A stretch of 64,000 nucleotides of DNA from Thiomargarita sp. Its GTDB lineage: Bacteria > Pseudomonadota > Gammaproteobacteria > Beggiatoales > Beggiatoaceae. The stretch spans positions 62,001 through 126,000 of the forward strand of contig DYNP01000003.1 of NCBI GenBank assembly GCA_020721005.1. Reading direction: 5' to 3'. The notes beneath the pieces were generated by a model that saw nothing but the letters and a program-made list of their open reading frames with translations, was not told where the DNA came from and made no database searches. The position numbers were made by a program, and so were the translations under genes. This document shows positions 54,408-64,000 of the stretch, piece after piece; within the stretch, counting starts at the first letter, position 1; the number at the start of each line of letters is the position of its first letter.

Positions 54408-55163
54408 CTAACTGAGTAGTTTTGAGGGACTTTTAGTAGAGCAGGAGGGACACAAAGGGTCCTTATTCAAAGTTAATATACGTCTTTGCATATTATAGGC
54501 GTCTATTAATAATAACCGACCACATAAGGTTTTGCCAAGATTGAGCAAGATTTTAATCACCTCCAGTGCTTGTAAACTGCCTATCACACCAACCAAAGGG
54601 GATATAATTCCGTTATTGTGGCAGGCCATTTCCATGTCTGGAGTGTCCGGATATAAACAATGGTAACAAGGACTGCGGGACTCCTGCAATAAAAATACCG
54701 TCAACTGTCCAGCAAAACGTAAAGCCGCCCCTGAAACTAAAGGTTTTTTATGATATAAACACGCCTGATTGATAGCAAACCGGCTGTTAAAATTATCAGT
54801 GCAGTCCACAATTACGTCTGATAGCGAAACTTGTTCCGATAAAAGGTCAGTTTCCAAACGACAAGGCAACAGGCGGATTTGAATCTGAGGTGCTAATTGC
54901 CGGATTTTTTGACGAGCGGATTCCACCTTCCACTGTCCTAAATCTTGATTGGTATGAATGATCTGGCGTTGTAGGTTGGATAATTCTACCTTATCGGAGT
55001 CAACCAAAGTGAGATGACCCACTCCAGCCCGCGCTAAATGGAGAGTAACTGGAGCGCCAAGTCCCCCCATCCCGATAATCAGTACTCGAGATTGCGCCAA
55101 TTGTGGATAAAAGAGATCACCAGACAATAAAATAGGAGGGGGGGAGTCAAGAAAGGAATACAT
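54408..55163 (-). CDS. moeB: MoeB/ThiF/HesA-type adenylyltransferase
   Basis: The E1-like enzyme adenylates the C-terminal glycine of a sulfur-carrier protein, here probably MoaD. From the internal ATG the protein has 251 residues, the MoeB size. It shows the nucleotide fold RVLIIGMGGLGAPVTLHLARAGVG, then VDSDKVELSNLQRQI, VDCTDNFNSRFAINQAC and SGAALRFAGQLTVF. Two zinc-binding pairs are present (CYHC and CPSC). The usual N-terminal RYSRQI.L stretch with its ATP-contacting arginine is replaced by MYSFLDSPPPILLSGD. Forty-four further upstream codons are open but look non-coding. MoeB is favoured over ThiF by the moaD/moaE neighbourhood. Confidence 0.85.
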   Translation of the reverse strand: MYSFLDSPPPILLSGDLFYPQLAQSRVLIIGMGGLGAPVTLHLARAGVGHLTLVDSDKVELSNLQRQIIHTNQDLGQWKVESARQKIRQLAPQIQIRLLPCRLETDLLSEQVSLSDVIVDCTDNFNSRFAINQACLYHKKPLVSGAALRFAGQLTVFLLQESRSPCYHCLYPDTPDMEMACHNNGIISPLVGVIGSLQALEVIKILLNLGKTLCGRLLLIDAYNMQRRILTLNKDPLCPSCSTKSPSKLLS

Positions 55164-55562
55164 GGACCTGTTCTGAGAAACGAAGTATACCGTAATACCA
55201 AAGGTTGAGTTTGAACATTGACAAATGATAAAGACAACTTTGACTTTGAACCCCCATCTGGATATCCTGTGAAATCGGAATTCACGATGCTTCATAATAG
55301 GCTAACCAAGAAAGTTTGTCGAGACCTTATAACCGGTTGTACAACTCCTCACTTAACCATAAAATGCTCAGATCAGCCTAACTGAATAGTCCCCTAAAGT
55401 CAAATATTAAGTTACAAAAATACTGACTATTTACTGGAACAATATGCCCAACTTGTGGAAACTGAGAATCAACCCCAAAGTCTCTTGACAATAAAGACCC
55501 CTCCGATTAAAATCTTTATACTCCATTAAGTCCATACACTTCACCCAAAACCGAGGTCACCC

Positions 55563-56156
55563 ATGCAAAAACTACAATTCATCACCCTTCTGGCTGGACT
55601 GTGCCTTCACCCTTTAACCTACAGCAGTGACACTCTTGAATCTCCAGAAGAAAACCCACTGACCCACTATCGAGCCACTGTCAAACAACTGGGCGACTCT
55701 CTATTGGCAGAATTGACCGCAGCCCTCAAAAAAGGCCCAGAAGCAGCCCTCGAAGTCTGTCAACAACAAGCTCCCCAAATAACCAGTCAAGTCACTGAAA
55801 GTACAGGGATACAGGTGGGACGAACCAGTCTAAAAGTCCGCAATTCAGACAATGCTCCAAAAGATTGGGAACGTACCGTGCTCCAACAATTTGAAACTCT
55901 AAAAGCTGCCGGTGAAGACCCCAAAACCTTGGAATACTACAAAGTTGAAACTGCAGATGGCCACTCTCAAGTGCGTTATATGAAAGCCATTCCCACGGCA
56001 GAACTCTGTTTAAGCTGTCACGGTACTGAAATTGCTCCCTCCTTGCAGACCAAACTCCAAACACTATATCCCAATGATCAAGCCACGGGCTTTAAAGTTG
56101 GCGATCTCCGAGGCGCCTTCACTTTAACTGCCTCCCTAAAAGCCACCGAAAAGTAA
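55563..56156 (+). CDS. DUF3365 (Tll0287-like) haem-binding periplasmic protein
   Basis: The 197-residue protein has a signal peptide (about 1-22, LQFITLLAGLCLHPLTYS) and a DUF3365 domain. The c-type haem motif is Cys149-Leu-Ser-Cys152-His153, followed by GTEIAP. The domain continues with YPNDQATGFKVGDLRGAFTLT, typical of this family of haem sensors. It would be exported and matured by the cytochrome c machinery. Members may act as redox or gas sensors, often fused to kinases. This one is free-standing. It lies alone between the MoeB-like gene, transcribed away, and a large unknown gene, 208 bp downstream. Confidence 0.85.
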   Translation: MQKLQFITLLAGLCLHPLTYSSDTLESPEENPLTHYRATVKQLGDSLLAELTAALKKGPEAALEVCQQQAPQITSQVTESTGIQVGRTSLKVRNSDNAPKDWERTVLQQFETLKAAGEDPKTLEYYKVETADGHSQVRYMKAIPTAELCLSCHGTEIAPSLQTKLQTLYPNDQATGFKVGDLRGAFTLTASLKATEK

Positions 56157-56363
56157 CCATCAATTGAGTGTTCCCAAACTCTTAATATGAACTTTCTGTC
56201 CTGTTCCCATACCAAGCTATGGGAACAAACAATTCACCCTCCCCTCCAACCCCCTCTTTGGCTCTTACCCCCCAACCCCCACTTGAAAATCTCAATTTAT
56301 TCATCAAACTTCACACTGAATTAACCCTCAATAACCCCCTCAAAAAACACTAGGTCAATACCC

Positions 56364-58334
56364 ATGCGCTACAAAGACTATCCAAAAGAAAAGGTAACTT
56401 GGATTTTACAACATAAAACTGATGACGAATTTTGGCAGTTTTTCAACGAAATTGCCGGTCCCCCTAAAAAGAAACTCATCAAACTGCTTCCCAAAGTCGA
56501 CGGTTTCCGAGCCAACAGCATGGAAGGCATCTGTCGACAACTCAAAAACTTACTCCAATATACCGTTGATTCAAAAGAATTGCCCAGAGCCCAATACTCT
56601 AGGACCTGTTTTCAGGAAATTTGGAAAACTTGGATCTATTCTCAACCCACTTTACAACAGTTTTTGGAAAAATATGACAACGAAGCTGATTTTTTAGAAG
56701 GACAAGAGCCCCCCCCTCCAAATACTCTATTGGACATTGGTTGCTTCAACCACCTTGCCGAAACCCAACAAATCCCTCGTCTTCTAGTTCAACGTTTTTA
56801 CGAATTTGGCTATTTTAAGCAAGATACGGAAATTGAAAGCATCTTGCAAAAATTTCCAGAAACTATTGAACCTTCCTCATTAGCAGTTATGGGCTTAGCC
56901 TTAGGAGACCTGCCCAAATTACTACAAGAACTTCATAAACGAGTTTCCTATTTAGAAAACCGTATGCACCTGACCAATCAATTCCCTATAGAGAGCTTGG
57001 CCAAAATGAGAGAATTAATCATGGGTGAAGTCTCAAAACGTCTATTCATTCTTGAAAATCATTATGAAACTCTACTCACCACTGCCACCGTCTTATCCAG
57101 TAAGATGAAAGAAATATCCCAAATCACTTTACTCATCAAACAACAACTCGATACAGTCAACCAAGACCCAAAAATAACTCTCTTAAAACAACACATTAAA
57201 CAAATGGAGCAACGTCTGATTGATGATTTGTTGCCGGCAATGATGCTGTTTCAACAACAACTCAGTCACTCAGTCTCCAAGGCAGAACTGAATGATTTTA
57301 TTCAACAATTCAACCAACTCAAATCCAATGTAGAAGTTCAAGAAGAATTATTGTTGGAAGTCAAAAGTACCTCTGCAGACAACAAAGGAGAATATCTGGT
57401 TTTATCCTCTGGACTCTATCTATCTTACCTGCCAACTCAAGAAACTCCAATCAAGGAATTGCTGACCATAGAAGAAACCCTATACCAGTTAATCAATCAC
57501 TTAAAAAACTGTGGTCTAAAATCAGACAGCGCCCAAGAATTGGCCAAAGAAGTATTGGCTGGCCTACGATCTGGAGAATTGATAGTATTTTCTGGTGCTT
57601 TGGCTGTGAATGTTGCTACCGCCTGTAGTCAAGCCATTACTGCTGGCAAATTCTCTCCAACATTTCTGCACATTCCCACTGGACTTTTACATGGACAACA
57701 ATTTCATGATTACCTATGGGATATTATCAAAAAAGCAAAATTATCTGGAAATCTATGCGCTATTATTTTAGAAGGTCTCAATCGCTCAGCCTTGGAAAGT
57801 TACGCCCAAACCTTACATCATCTTATCAGTCAACGCTTATTGGGACAATCTGATCCCGCTTCTCATATCATCTTTTTCGGCACCCTGATCACTGGCGCCA
57901 CTGCCTTGCCCACTCCCTTGGAACTCTGTGAATTGGGCCCTATTTTTGACACCAACCTGTTAGAATGGGATAACCAGTCCCAACCCATTGCCACTCCTCT
58001 GGGCTGCATTTCTGGCGTCCAATGGCAATTTTGGTTAACTCAAGCCCATGAAAATATTGAAATTACAGAACCACTGCACCTATATTGTCAACATTGGGAA
58101 TTTTGTCACAACCCATTATGGCAACGCTGTGTACAAAAAGCCCATTATTATCTAGACCGCCAATTATCCTCCCTGGCTTTTGGCTGGTTAGTGCCTCGGG
58201 CAATTGCGGAGAAAATTGTGTGGCGGGAAATTAAAGAATGGTTACTGGAGTCCATTTTCAGTGGTGAGCAAGAAATCAAGGACACGCGACTGCTCAAATT
58301 GCTCGATCACCACTTGAGAACGGAAATAAAATAG
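56364..58334 (+). CDS. Large protein with coiled coil and degenerate AAA-like domain, unknown function
   Basis: The family is not recognised. The protein has 656 residues and no signal peptide or membrane segment. Residues 1-180 are a helical domain (CRQLKNLLQYTV...FQEIWKTW). A long coiled coil follows at about 187-350 (LHKRVSYLENRM, LLKQHIKQMEQRL). From about 365 an AAA+-like module appears: GLRSGELIVFSGALAVNVATA sits where a P-loop would be but lacks the Gly-Lys-Ser/Thr. CAIILEGLNRSALESYAQTL looks like the Walker B region of McrB-type ATPases, with LEGLNR replacing DE.NR. It resembles proteins that sense or load onto nucleic acids in restriction systems, but this is only suggestive. No partner gene is adjacent. 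Confidence 0.7.
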   Translation: MRYKDYPKEKVTWILQHKTDDEFWQFFNEIAGPPKKKLIKLLPKVDGFRANSMEGICRQLKNLLQYTVDSKELPRAQYSRTCFQEIWKTWIYSQPTLQQFLEKYDNEADFLEGQEPPPPNTLLDIGCFNHLAETQQIPRLLVQRFYEFGYFKQDTEIESILQKFPETIEPSSLAVMGLALGDLPKLLQELHKRVSYLENRMHLTNQFPIESLAKMRELIMGEVSKRLFILENHYETLLTTATVLSSKMKEISQITLLIKQQLDTVNQDPKITLLKQHIKQMEQRLIDDLLPAMMLFQQQLSHSVSKAELNDFIQQFNQLKSNVEVQEELLLEVKSTSADNKGEYLVLSSGLYLSYLPTQETPIKELLTIEETLYQLINHLKNCGLKSDSAQELAKEVLAGLRSGELIVFSGALAVNVATACSQAITAGKFSPTFLHIPTGLLHGQQFHDYLWDIIKKAKLSGNLCAIILEGLNRSALESYAQTLHHLISQRLLGQSDPASHIIFFGTLITGATALPTPLELCELGPIFDTNLLEWDNQSQPIATPLGCISGVQWQFWLTQAHENIEITEPLHLYCQHWEFCHNPLWQRCVQKAHYYLDRQLSSLAFGWLVPRAIAEKIVWREIKEWLLESIFSGEQEIKDTRLLKLLDHHLRTEIK

Positions 58335-58354
58335 GAAACATCCTGAAAAACAGC

Positions 58355-58385
58355 GGACTGGCAGCTTTCAAAAAACTGTCAGTCC
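58355..58385. terminator. Hairpin between convergent genes
   Basis: GGACTGGCAG pairs with CTGTCAGTCC at nine of ten positions around an 11-nt A-rich loop, 20 bp after the stop of the large unknown gene. No T run follows. It probably helps end that transcript. pgm converges from the right. Confidence 0.45.
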
Positions 58386-58484
58386 TGACACTTTATATCA
58401 TGAATTGGCAATCACTTACTTTGTCAACTTGATGAAAAATAAGAAATTATTGGCATCCTCCCCACATTCGGATCGTCAACAATA

Positions 58485-60122
<1,638 letters not shown>

Positions 60123-60352
60123 TTATCCTTTTCATTTGTATCAATGGCAGATGCCTAGGGTCGATGGAATGATGGTAAAAACGGGTCATTAATCAGGAAA
60201 AGTAAAATATGATCAGAAATTTCGTGTGGCATAGGACAATTTCTCGGCATAATAAATAACTTGCCATTTGTTGGAATTTTGGCCATAATAAATTGCTTGT
60301 ATCTGAAATGAATCGCTTGTATCTAATTTTTTAACTCTTAAGGAGTTTAATG

Positions 60353-60631
60353 ATGAATCCTGATGACCTTGCTAAAGAGCAACATATCATGGTAGTTATG
60401 CGTAGGGTATTAACAACCATTATTCGAGAAATTACCCCTCAACCTGGTGAAAAATATCCACTTTCGGAAGAGACCGTACAAGACATTAAGATGTGTTTGG
60501 GTCTTATTGTTGCCCGAGAACGGGAATTGGCGATAGAAAGTGGAGACAGTCCTATGGAACGTCCTTATTACACTGATGAGCCAGCCACCACTCAGATTGG
60601 TCCCTTCTATGAGAAAAAGACAGAGCACTGA
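60353..60631 (+). CDS. Small hypothetical protein (92 aa)
   Basis: The family is not recognised. The ATG follows AAGGAG at seven bases, and an adjacent ATG three bases upstream is equally possible. The protein has a helical N-terminal half (LAKEQHIMVVMRRVLTTIIREI; then LSEETVQDIKMCLGLIVARERELAIES) and an unstructured Pro/Thr-rich tail ending GPFYEKKTEH. It is soluble and lacks a signal peptide. Good ribosome site and codon choice support a real gene. The region upstream to pgm (60117-60352) is AT-rich and holds no other gene. Confidence 0.65.
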   Translation: MNPDDLAKEQHIMVVMRRVLTTIIREITPQPGEKYPLSEETVQDIKMCLGLIVARERELAIESGDSPMERPYYTDEPATTQIGPFYEKKTEH

Positions 60632-60682
60632 TTTTTCTCCCGAAACTGCTATTCCAAACGGGGCTAATAAGGGCGAGCAGGG

Positions 60683-61444
60683 CTAAGAATGAGATTTTGA
60701 CCATTTCCAACGCAAAACTCGCCATATAAACAGTGGGTTACCTAGGATGTAACGTTTAAAAAGTCGGCGAGGCTCTTGATACAAACGATAGGTCCATTCC
60801 AAACCTTTTTTACGTAGCCACAAGGGGGCTCTGGGTATGTTACCCGAGTAAAAGTCAAAGAGTCCACCCACTCCTATTAACACTTTGGGTGCCAATTGGG
60901 ATCGATGGGCAGCCAACCATTTTTCTTGCAAGGGAGCACCCAAGGCTACGAGTAAAATGTCGGCTTTGGAATTATTGATGTTTTGAATGAGAATTTGCTC
61001 TTCGGAACTTTTAAAGTTTAAATAGCCATGTTGACTGCCCACAATATTTAATTTTGGATAGCGTTGCGTCATGGTTTGTTTAACCTGATCAGCCACACCT
61101 GGTTTGGCACCAAAGAGGAAGAGGGAAAAATTGTGTTGAGCCGCTCGTTCGCAAAGCAATGGGAATAGATCGGTACCATTGACATTGTCCAGCAAAGTTT
61201 CGCCCATGATCCGACAGCCTAAACGTATTCCCGAACCATCGGCAAACAGGTGATCGGCTTCTTGTAAAGTGTGTCGGTATTCTGGGTCATCAAAGGTTTT
61301 ATTTAAACAGTCAGCATTGATGATGAAAATAGTTGTCGTGGTGCCTTGATGGATGATGTCGGTAATTAAATCAAGGGCTTGGTACATCCAGATGTTGAGA
61401 AAGTGGAGATCAAACAGTTGCAATTTAGGTAGAGACTGGAGCAT
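60683..61444 (-). CDS. WecG/TagA/CpsF family glycosyltransferase
   Basis: The 253-residue enzyme belongs to the family that adds N-acetylmannosamine or a related sugar to a lipid-linked first sugar. It shows the early Thr/Asn segment FIINADCLN, HLFADGSGIRLGCRIMG, the glycine-rich LFLFGAKPGVADQVKQT and the C-terminal DILLVALGAPLQEKWLAAH, GVGGLFDFYSGNIPRAPLWLRKKGLEWTYRLYQEPRRL. The last block is diagnostic. It is probably peripheral at the inner membrane and acts in exopolysaccharide synthesis, in the pathway begun by enzymes such as the sugar transferase at 13.8 kb. It lies 19 bp after msrQ on the same strand. Confidence 0.92.
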   Translation of the reverse strand: MLQSLPKLQLFDLHFLNIWMYQALDLITDIIHQGTTTTIFIINADCLNKTFDDPEYRHTLQEADHLFADGSGIRLGCRIMGETLLDNVNGTDLFPLLCERAAQHNFSLFLFGAKPGVADQVKQTMTQRYPKLNIVGSQHGYLNFKSSEEQILIQNINNSKADILLVALGAPLQEKWLAAHRSQLAPKVLIGVGGLFDFYSGNIPRAPLWLRKKGLEWTYRLYQEPRRLFKRYILGNPLFIWRVLRWKWSKSHS

Positions 61445-61463
61445 AAGTTATCAGTGTCAATTG

Positions 61464-62111
61464 TCAAAACTGATCGGGAGTTTTTCGAGTCAGCCGATTC
61501 AGTAAGGGGGGAAATCGTAAAAGTAGTAGGAAGGCTAAAATGCCGGCATAGATGATGGGGTGCTGTAAGTCGGCCTTCGATTGGGCCAGCCAGAGAAAAT
61601 GGCCAATGCTGCCAATGGCAATCCAATAAATCAGGTGGTGCAGGTGTTTCCAGCGTTCGGTACCCAGTCGTTTGATAATTGTAGAATGGGAGGTGATGGT
61701 CAAGGGTAACATGAGGAGAAAGGCACACATGCCAAGCAGCAGTGGGGGGCGAGTGGAGAGGTCTTTGATGAATAAGGTTAAGTCGAAACTATGTTCAAAC
61801 CACAGGTAGGCCAGCAGGTGGAGACTGCTGTATAAAAAGGCAAATAATCCCAAAATGTGCCTTAATTTCAAGCGTTTGTTAAGGTCTCTCCAACCTGTGA
61901 TCAAGCGTAGTGGGGTGATGGTCAGGGTCAACAATAGGAAGTTGAGGGCCCATAATCCAATTTCTTGAATGAGAGCAGTCAACGGATCAGCACCCAGTCG
62001 ATCGGTGCCCCACAGTATTCCCAGTCCCAGCCAAGGCAAATTGCCAAATAGGATGAGTGTGGATTTGACCAGGGGGTCTAAATGGGGGGGAAGGGGGGTT
62101 GTTGTTTTAAT
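61464..62111 (-). CDS. msrQ: MsrQ, haem-binding membrane subunit of the periplasmic methionine sulfoxide reductase
   Basis: MsrQ passes electrons from quinols to MsrP. The protein has five or six membrane helices. The family blocks [33 protein letters not shown], the haem histidines in [20 protein letters not shown] and [10 protein letters not shown] are present. The first helix ([22 protein letters not shown]) is fully encoded, but no ATG, GTG or TTG precedes it in frame. The first ordinary start, TTG at 62039, would remove half the helix. An ATT at 62111, behind AGGA with good spacing and overlapping the msrP stop, is the likeliest start and is used here. Runs of six and seven G on the plus strand lie in this stretch. 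Confidence 0.8.
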   Translation of the reverse strand: MKTTTPLPPHLDPLVKSTLILFGNLPWLGLGILWGTDRLGADPLTALIQEIGLWALNFLLLTLTITPLRLITGWRDLNKRLKLRHILGLFAFLYSSLHLLAYLWFEHSFDLTLFIKDLSTRPPLLLGMCAFLLMLPLTITSHSTIIKRLGTERWKHLHHLIYWIAIGSIGHFLWLAQSKADLQHPIIYAGILAFLLLLRFPPLLNRLTRKTPDQF

Positions 62112-63081
62112 AGTATTTCCTCAAGTCCATGCCATGGTATAAACTGGCCACTTGTTCCGCATAACCGTTGAATAACAGGGTGTCTCGTTTGGCAAATTCT
62201 CCAATGCGTCTTTCTCGAGCTTGACTCCAACGAGGGTGGGGAACTTCAGGGTTGACATTGGCATAAAAACCGTATTCAGAAGACGCCACTTCTTCCCAAC
62301 TGGTCAACGGTTGTTTCTCCATTAACCGAATGGTAACAATGGATTTGATACTTTTGAAACCGTATTTCCAAGGCACTACTAAGCGCAAAGGTGCCCCATT
62401 CTCCTTGGGTAAAGTTCGTCCATACAGTCCCAAACTGAGTAAAGTTAAAGGGTGCATGGCTTCATCTATGCGCAGTCCCTCTTGGTAGGGCCAATTTAAG
62501 ATGGGACGGCGTTGGCCGGGCATTTGTTGAGGATCAAGGAGGGTGAGGAATTGCACAAATTTGGCTTGAGAAGTGGGTTGAAAACGTTTGAGGAATTGGG
62601 CAAGGGATATGCCTAACCAAGGAATAACCATAGACCATCCTTCAACACAACGTAACCGATAGATGCGTTCCTCCAAAGGGAATAAACGGAGGATATCTTC
62701 GATACCAAGCACCCCTGGTTTTGCAACTGCTCCAACCACATTGACCTGCCAAGGATCGACTTTAAGAGAGTGAGCATAGTTTACCGGATCTGTTTTGTCT
62801 GTGCCAAACTCATAGAAGTTACTGAAATTAACCACTTTTTCCAAGGGAGTGGGGGCCTCATCAGTGCTCAGCAAACTGGTCGAAGTTGGGGAAAGCGGTT
62901 GGGTGGTGGGTAAGCTGCCCACGGAATGAGGATCAATGCCCTTAGCCCAAGTGGCAGTGGACAGAGTATTGGCAATAATGGCAGTGGATAAGGTGGCTTG
63001 AATGAATTGACGACGGTTAAGATAAGTGGTTTCCGGAGTAATTTCAGAGGGTAATGGAGTGTCAGGGTGTGGAATTGACAT
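62107..63081 (-). CDS. msrP: Protein-methionine-sulfoxide reductase catalytic subunit MsrP
   Basis: MsrP is a periplasmic molybdoenzyme that repairs methionine sulfoxide in envelope proteins. The 324-residue precursor has a twin-arginine signal ([19 protein letters not shown], Arg23-Arg24). The molybdenum-ligating Cys145 lies in [17 protein letters not shown]. The molybdopterin-contacting region [19 protein letters not shown] follows, as does the late [18 protein letters not shown], and the end DLRKYY is typical. It runs into msrQ with overlapping ends. It needs the cofactor whose synthesis involves moaD, moaE and moeB in this window. Confidence 0.95.
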   Translation of the reverse strand: MSIPHPDTPLPSEITPETTYLNRRQFIQATLSTAIIANTLSTATWAKGIDPHSVGSLPTTQPLSPTSTSLLSTDEAPTPLEKVVNFSNFYEFGTDKTDPVNYAHSLKVDPWQVNVVGAVAKPGVLGIEDILRLFPLEERIYRLRCVEGWSMVIPWLGISLAQFLKRFQPTSQAKFVQFLTLLDPQQMPGQRRPILNWPYQEGLRIDEAMHPLTLLSLGLYGRTLPKENGAPLRLVVPWKYGFKSIKSIVTIRLMEKQPLTSWEEVASSEYGFYANVNPEVPHPRWSQARERRIGEFAKRDTLLFNGYAEQVASLYHGMDLRKYY

Positions 63082-63513
63082 GAGAGGTCTCTGTTGCTGA
63101 TAGGTTTAAACAGGTCATGCGCTTTTCCAGGTAAGTGGGACGGTCATCTGGTTGCGCTAGACGAGTCGAAAAAAAAATTGATGCCGGAGAGTGAAAAGCA
63201 CAGGTTATACACTGGGTTGTCAGTATAACAAGGATTGTAAACGGAATCAATGGTTTTTTAGGGATTTATAAACTTAAGATTATTGTTGCGGCAACTGTTC
63301 GTAAAAAGCTTAAAAAATAGGATAAAAATGATTTTTCATGATCCTGTTCCCATATTTTATTGTAGGAAAAAAATAGGATATTTCTTTATTAGAGTATAAT
63401 CTTAAATTGACGTTAGGCTCTCGGGCCTTACTCTTTAGGTTTTGCTGGTATAAAAAATGCGATCTGATTATAATTTGCTTTTATCACTCACCATTGTACG
63501 GAGGAAAATAACC
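63082..63513. other. Intergenic region (432 bp) with promoter signals for the crystallin gene
   Basis: The divergent spacer between msrP and the crystallin gene holds no supported coding sequence. It is AT-rich from about 63250 on. A perfect TATAAT occurs at 63469-63474, 39 bp before the crystallin ATG, without a good -35 at standard spacing. A second TATAAT-like box lies near 63395. A clear GGAGG lies nine bases before the ATG. Confidence 0.4.
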
Positions 63514-64000
63514 ATGACAAAAGGTTTAACCTTAATTTTACTGTTACTCAGCGCTCAGGCGTTGGCCATTGATCGGGTATGTTTATATGAAGAGGAAGAT
63601 TATCAAGGTTGGGAACTGTGTTTGGAAAGAGACCATACCAATTTCAATCAGTTAGGTATCAATGACAAGGTCTCTTCCCTGCGAATTGAAGGTAATGTGC
63701 AGGTTGAACTGTATGAACATGTCAATTATCGTGGATTCAAGCGGGTATATCTTAAGGACAGTCCTCGTTTTGATTATCAGGACGACGATGCTTTTTCATC
63801 CCTAAAAATCCGTTTTGATCAAGCCGTGGGTCATGTTTGTCTCTATGAGGAACCTCATTATCAGGGCGGGGAACGTTGTTTTACAGAAGATCAGGCCAAT
63901 TTTAAGTTTTTGGGGATCAACGATCGTATTTCTTCATTGCGCATCAAGGGCGATATTCAAGTCCAACTCTATCAACATGCTGATTATCAAGGCATCAGCC
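63514..64000 (+). CDS. Exported beta/gamma-crystallin-like protein (partial)
   Basis: The gene starts at the ATG behind GGAGG and runs off the right edge, with 162 codons visible. A signal peptide (about 1-18, TLILLLLSAQALA) is followed by repeated Greek-key motifs of the beta/gamma-crystallin fold. The first is VCLYEEEDYQGWELCLERDH with the calcium-binding signature NDKVSSLRI. Next come VELYEHVNYRGFKRVYL with DDAFSSLKI, then VCLYEEPHYQGGERCF with NDRISSLRI, and a fourth begins VQLYQHADYQG. The (N/D)-(N/D)-x-x-S-S signature occurs three times, so calcium binding is expected. The mature protein would be secreted to the periplasm or surface. Neighbours give no hint of its role. Confidence 0.88.
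   Translation, partial: MTKGLTLILLLLSAQALAIDRVCLYEEEDYQGWELCLERDHTNFNQLGINDKVSSLRIEGNVQVELYEHVNYRGFKRVYLKDSPRFDYQDDDAFSSLKIRFDQAVGHVCLYEEPHYQGGERCFTEDQANFKFLGINDRISSLRIKGDIQVQLYQHADYQGIS

Noticed and set aside
63062-63250. Open frame of 62 codons upstream of msrP
   Set aside because: It overlaps the msrP start, lacks a ribosome site and has no family features.

Overview
This window reads as chromosomal DNA of a sulfur-oxidising gammaproteobacterium, most likely in or near the Beggiatoaceae/Thiotrichales. That placement is inferred from gene content and not from a marker-gene comparison. The pointers are a dissimilatory-type ATP sulfurylase, V-type ATPase subunits, caspase-fold lipoproteins, a sulfatase-modifying-factor (FGE) fold protein, a very large poly-PAS protein and many short palindromic repeats, all beside a standard gammaproteobacterial core. 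Base composition is moderate.

Layout. 1-7 kb: the end of a histidine kinase, rsmA, a FixJ-type regulator, a coiled-coil membrane protein, a MITE-like element, an ABC-F ATPase and sat. 7.3-13.6 kb: a tight six-gene operon of exported proteins (two DUF4384 proteins, two caspase-like proteins, an OmpA/TPR lipoprotein and a serpin). This is the most unusual locus. 13.8-22.6 kb: a sugar transferase, V-ATPase B and D, and a type II secretion cluster (gspM-E-F-D). 22.7-27.4 kb: the macromolecular synthesis operon rpsU-yqeY-dnaG-rpoD. 28.2-34.4 kb: an effector-less protein with about twelve PAS domains, and an FGE-fold protein whose 3' end looks like a diversity-generating-retroelement target. 34.6-35.3 kb: a toxin-antitoxin pair inside 51-bp inverted repeats. 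35.4-44.9 kb: rimP-nusA-infB-rbfA-truB-rpsO-pnp. 45.1-52.4 kb: dapC, dapD, an Rpn/DUF4351-type protein, tRNA-Ser(GGA), 4.5S SRP RNA, dnaX, ubiG and gph. 52.6-55.2 kb: a NarL-type regulator, moaE, moaD, a second copy of the MITE and a MoeB-like gene. 55.5-64 kb: a haem-binding DUF3365 protein, a large protein with a degenerate AAA-like domain, pgm, a WecG/TagA glycosyltransferase, msrQ-msrP and the start of an exported beta/gamma-crystallin protein.

How the parts work together. The core operons handle transcription, translation and replication. moaD, moaE and the MoeB-like protein contribute to the molybdenum cofactor that MsrP needs. Sat fits sulfur oxidation. The caspase-serpin operon would form an envelope-located protease and inhibitor module. 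All its products carry export signals or lipoboxes, and the serpin's predicted P1 residue is lysine, the type of residue that bacterial and plant caspase-like proteases are known to cleave after.

No CRISPR array, prophage, transposase or reverse transcriptase gene was seen.
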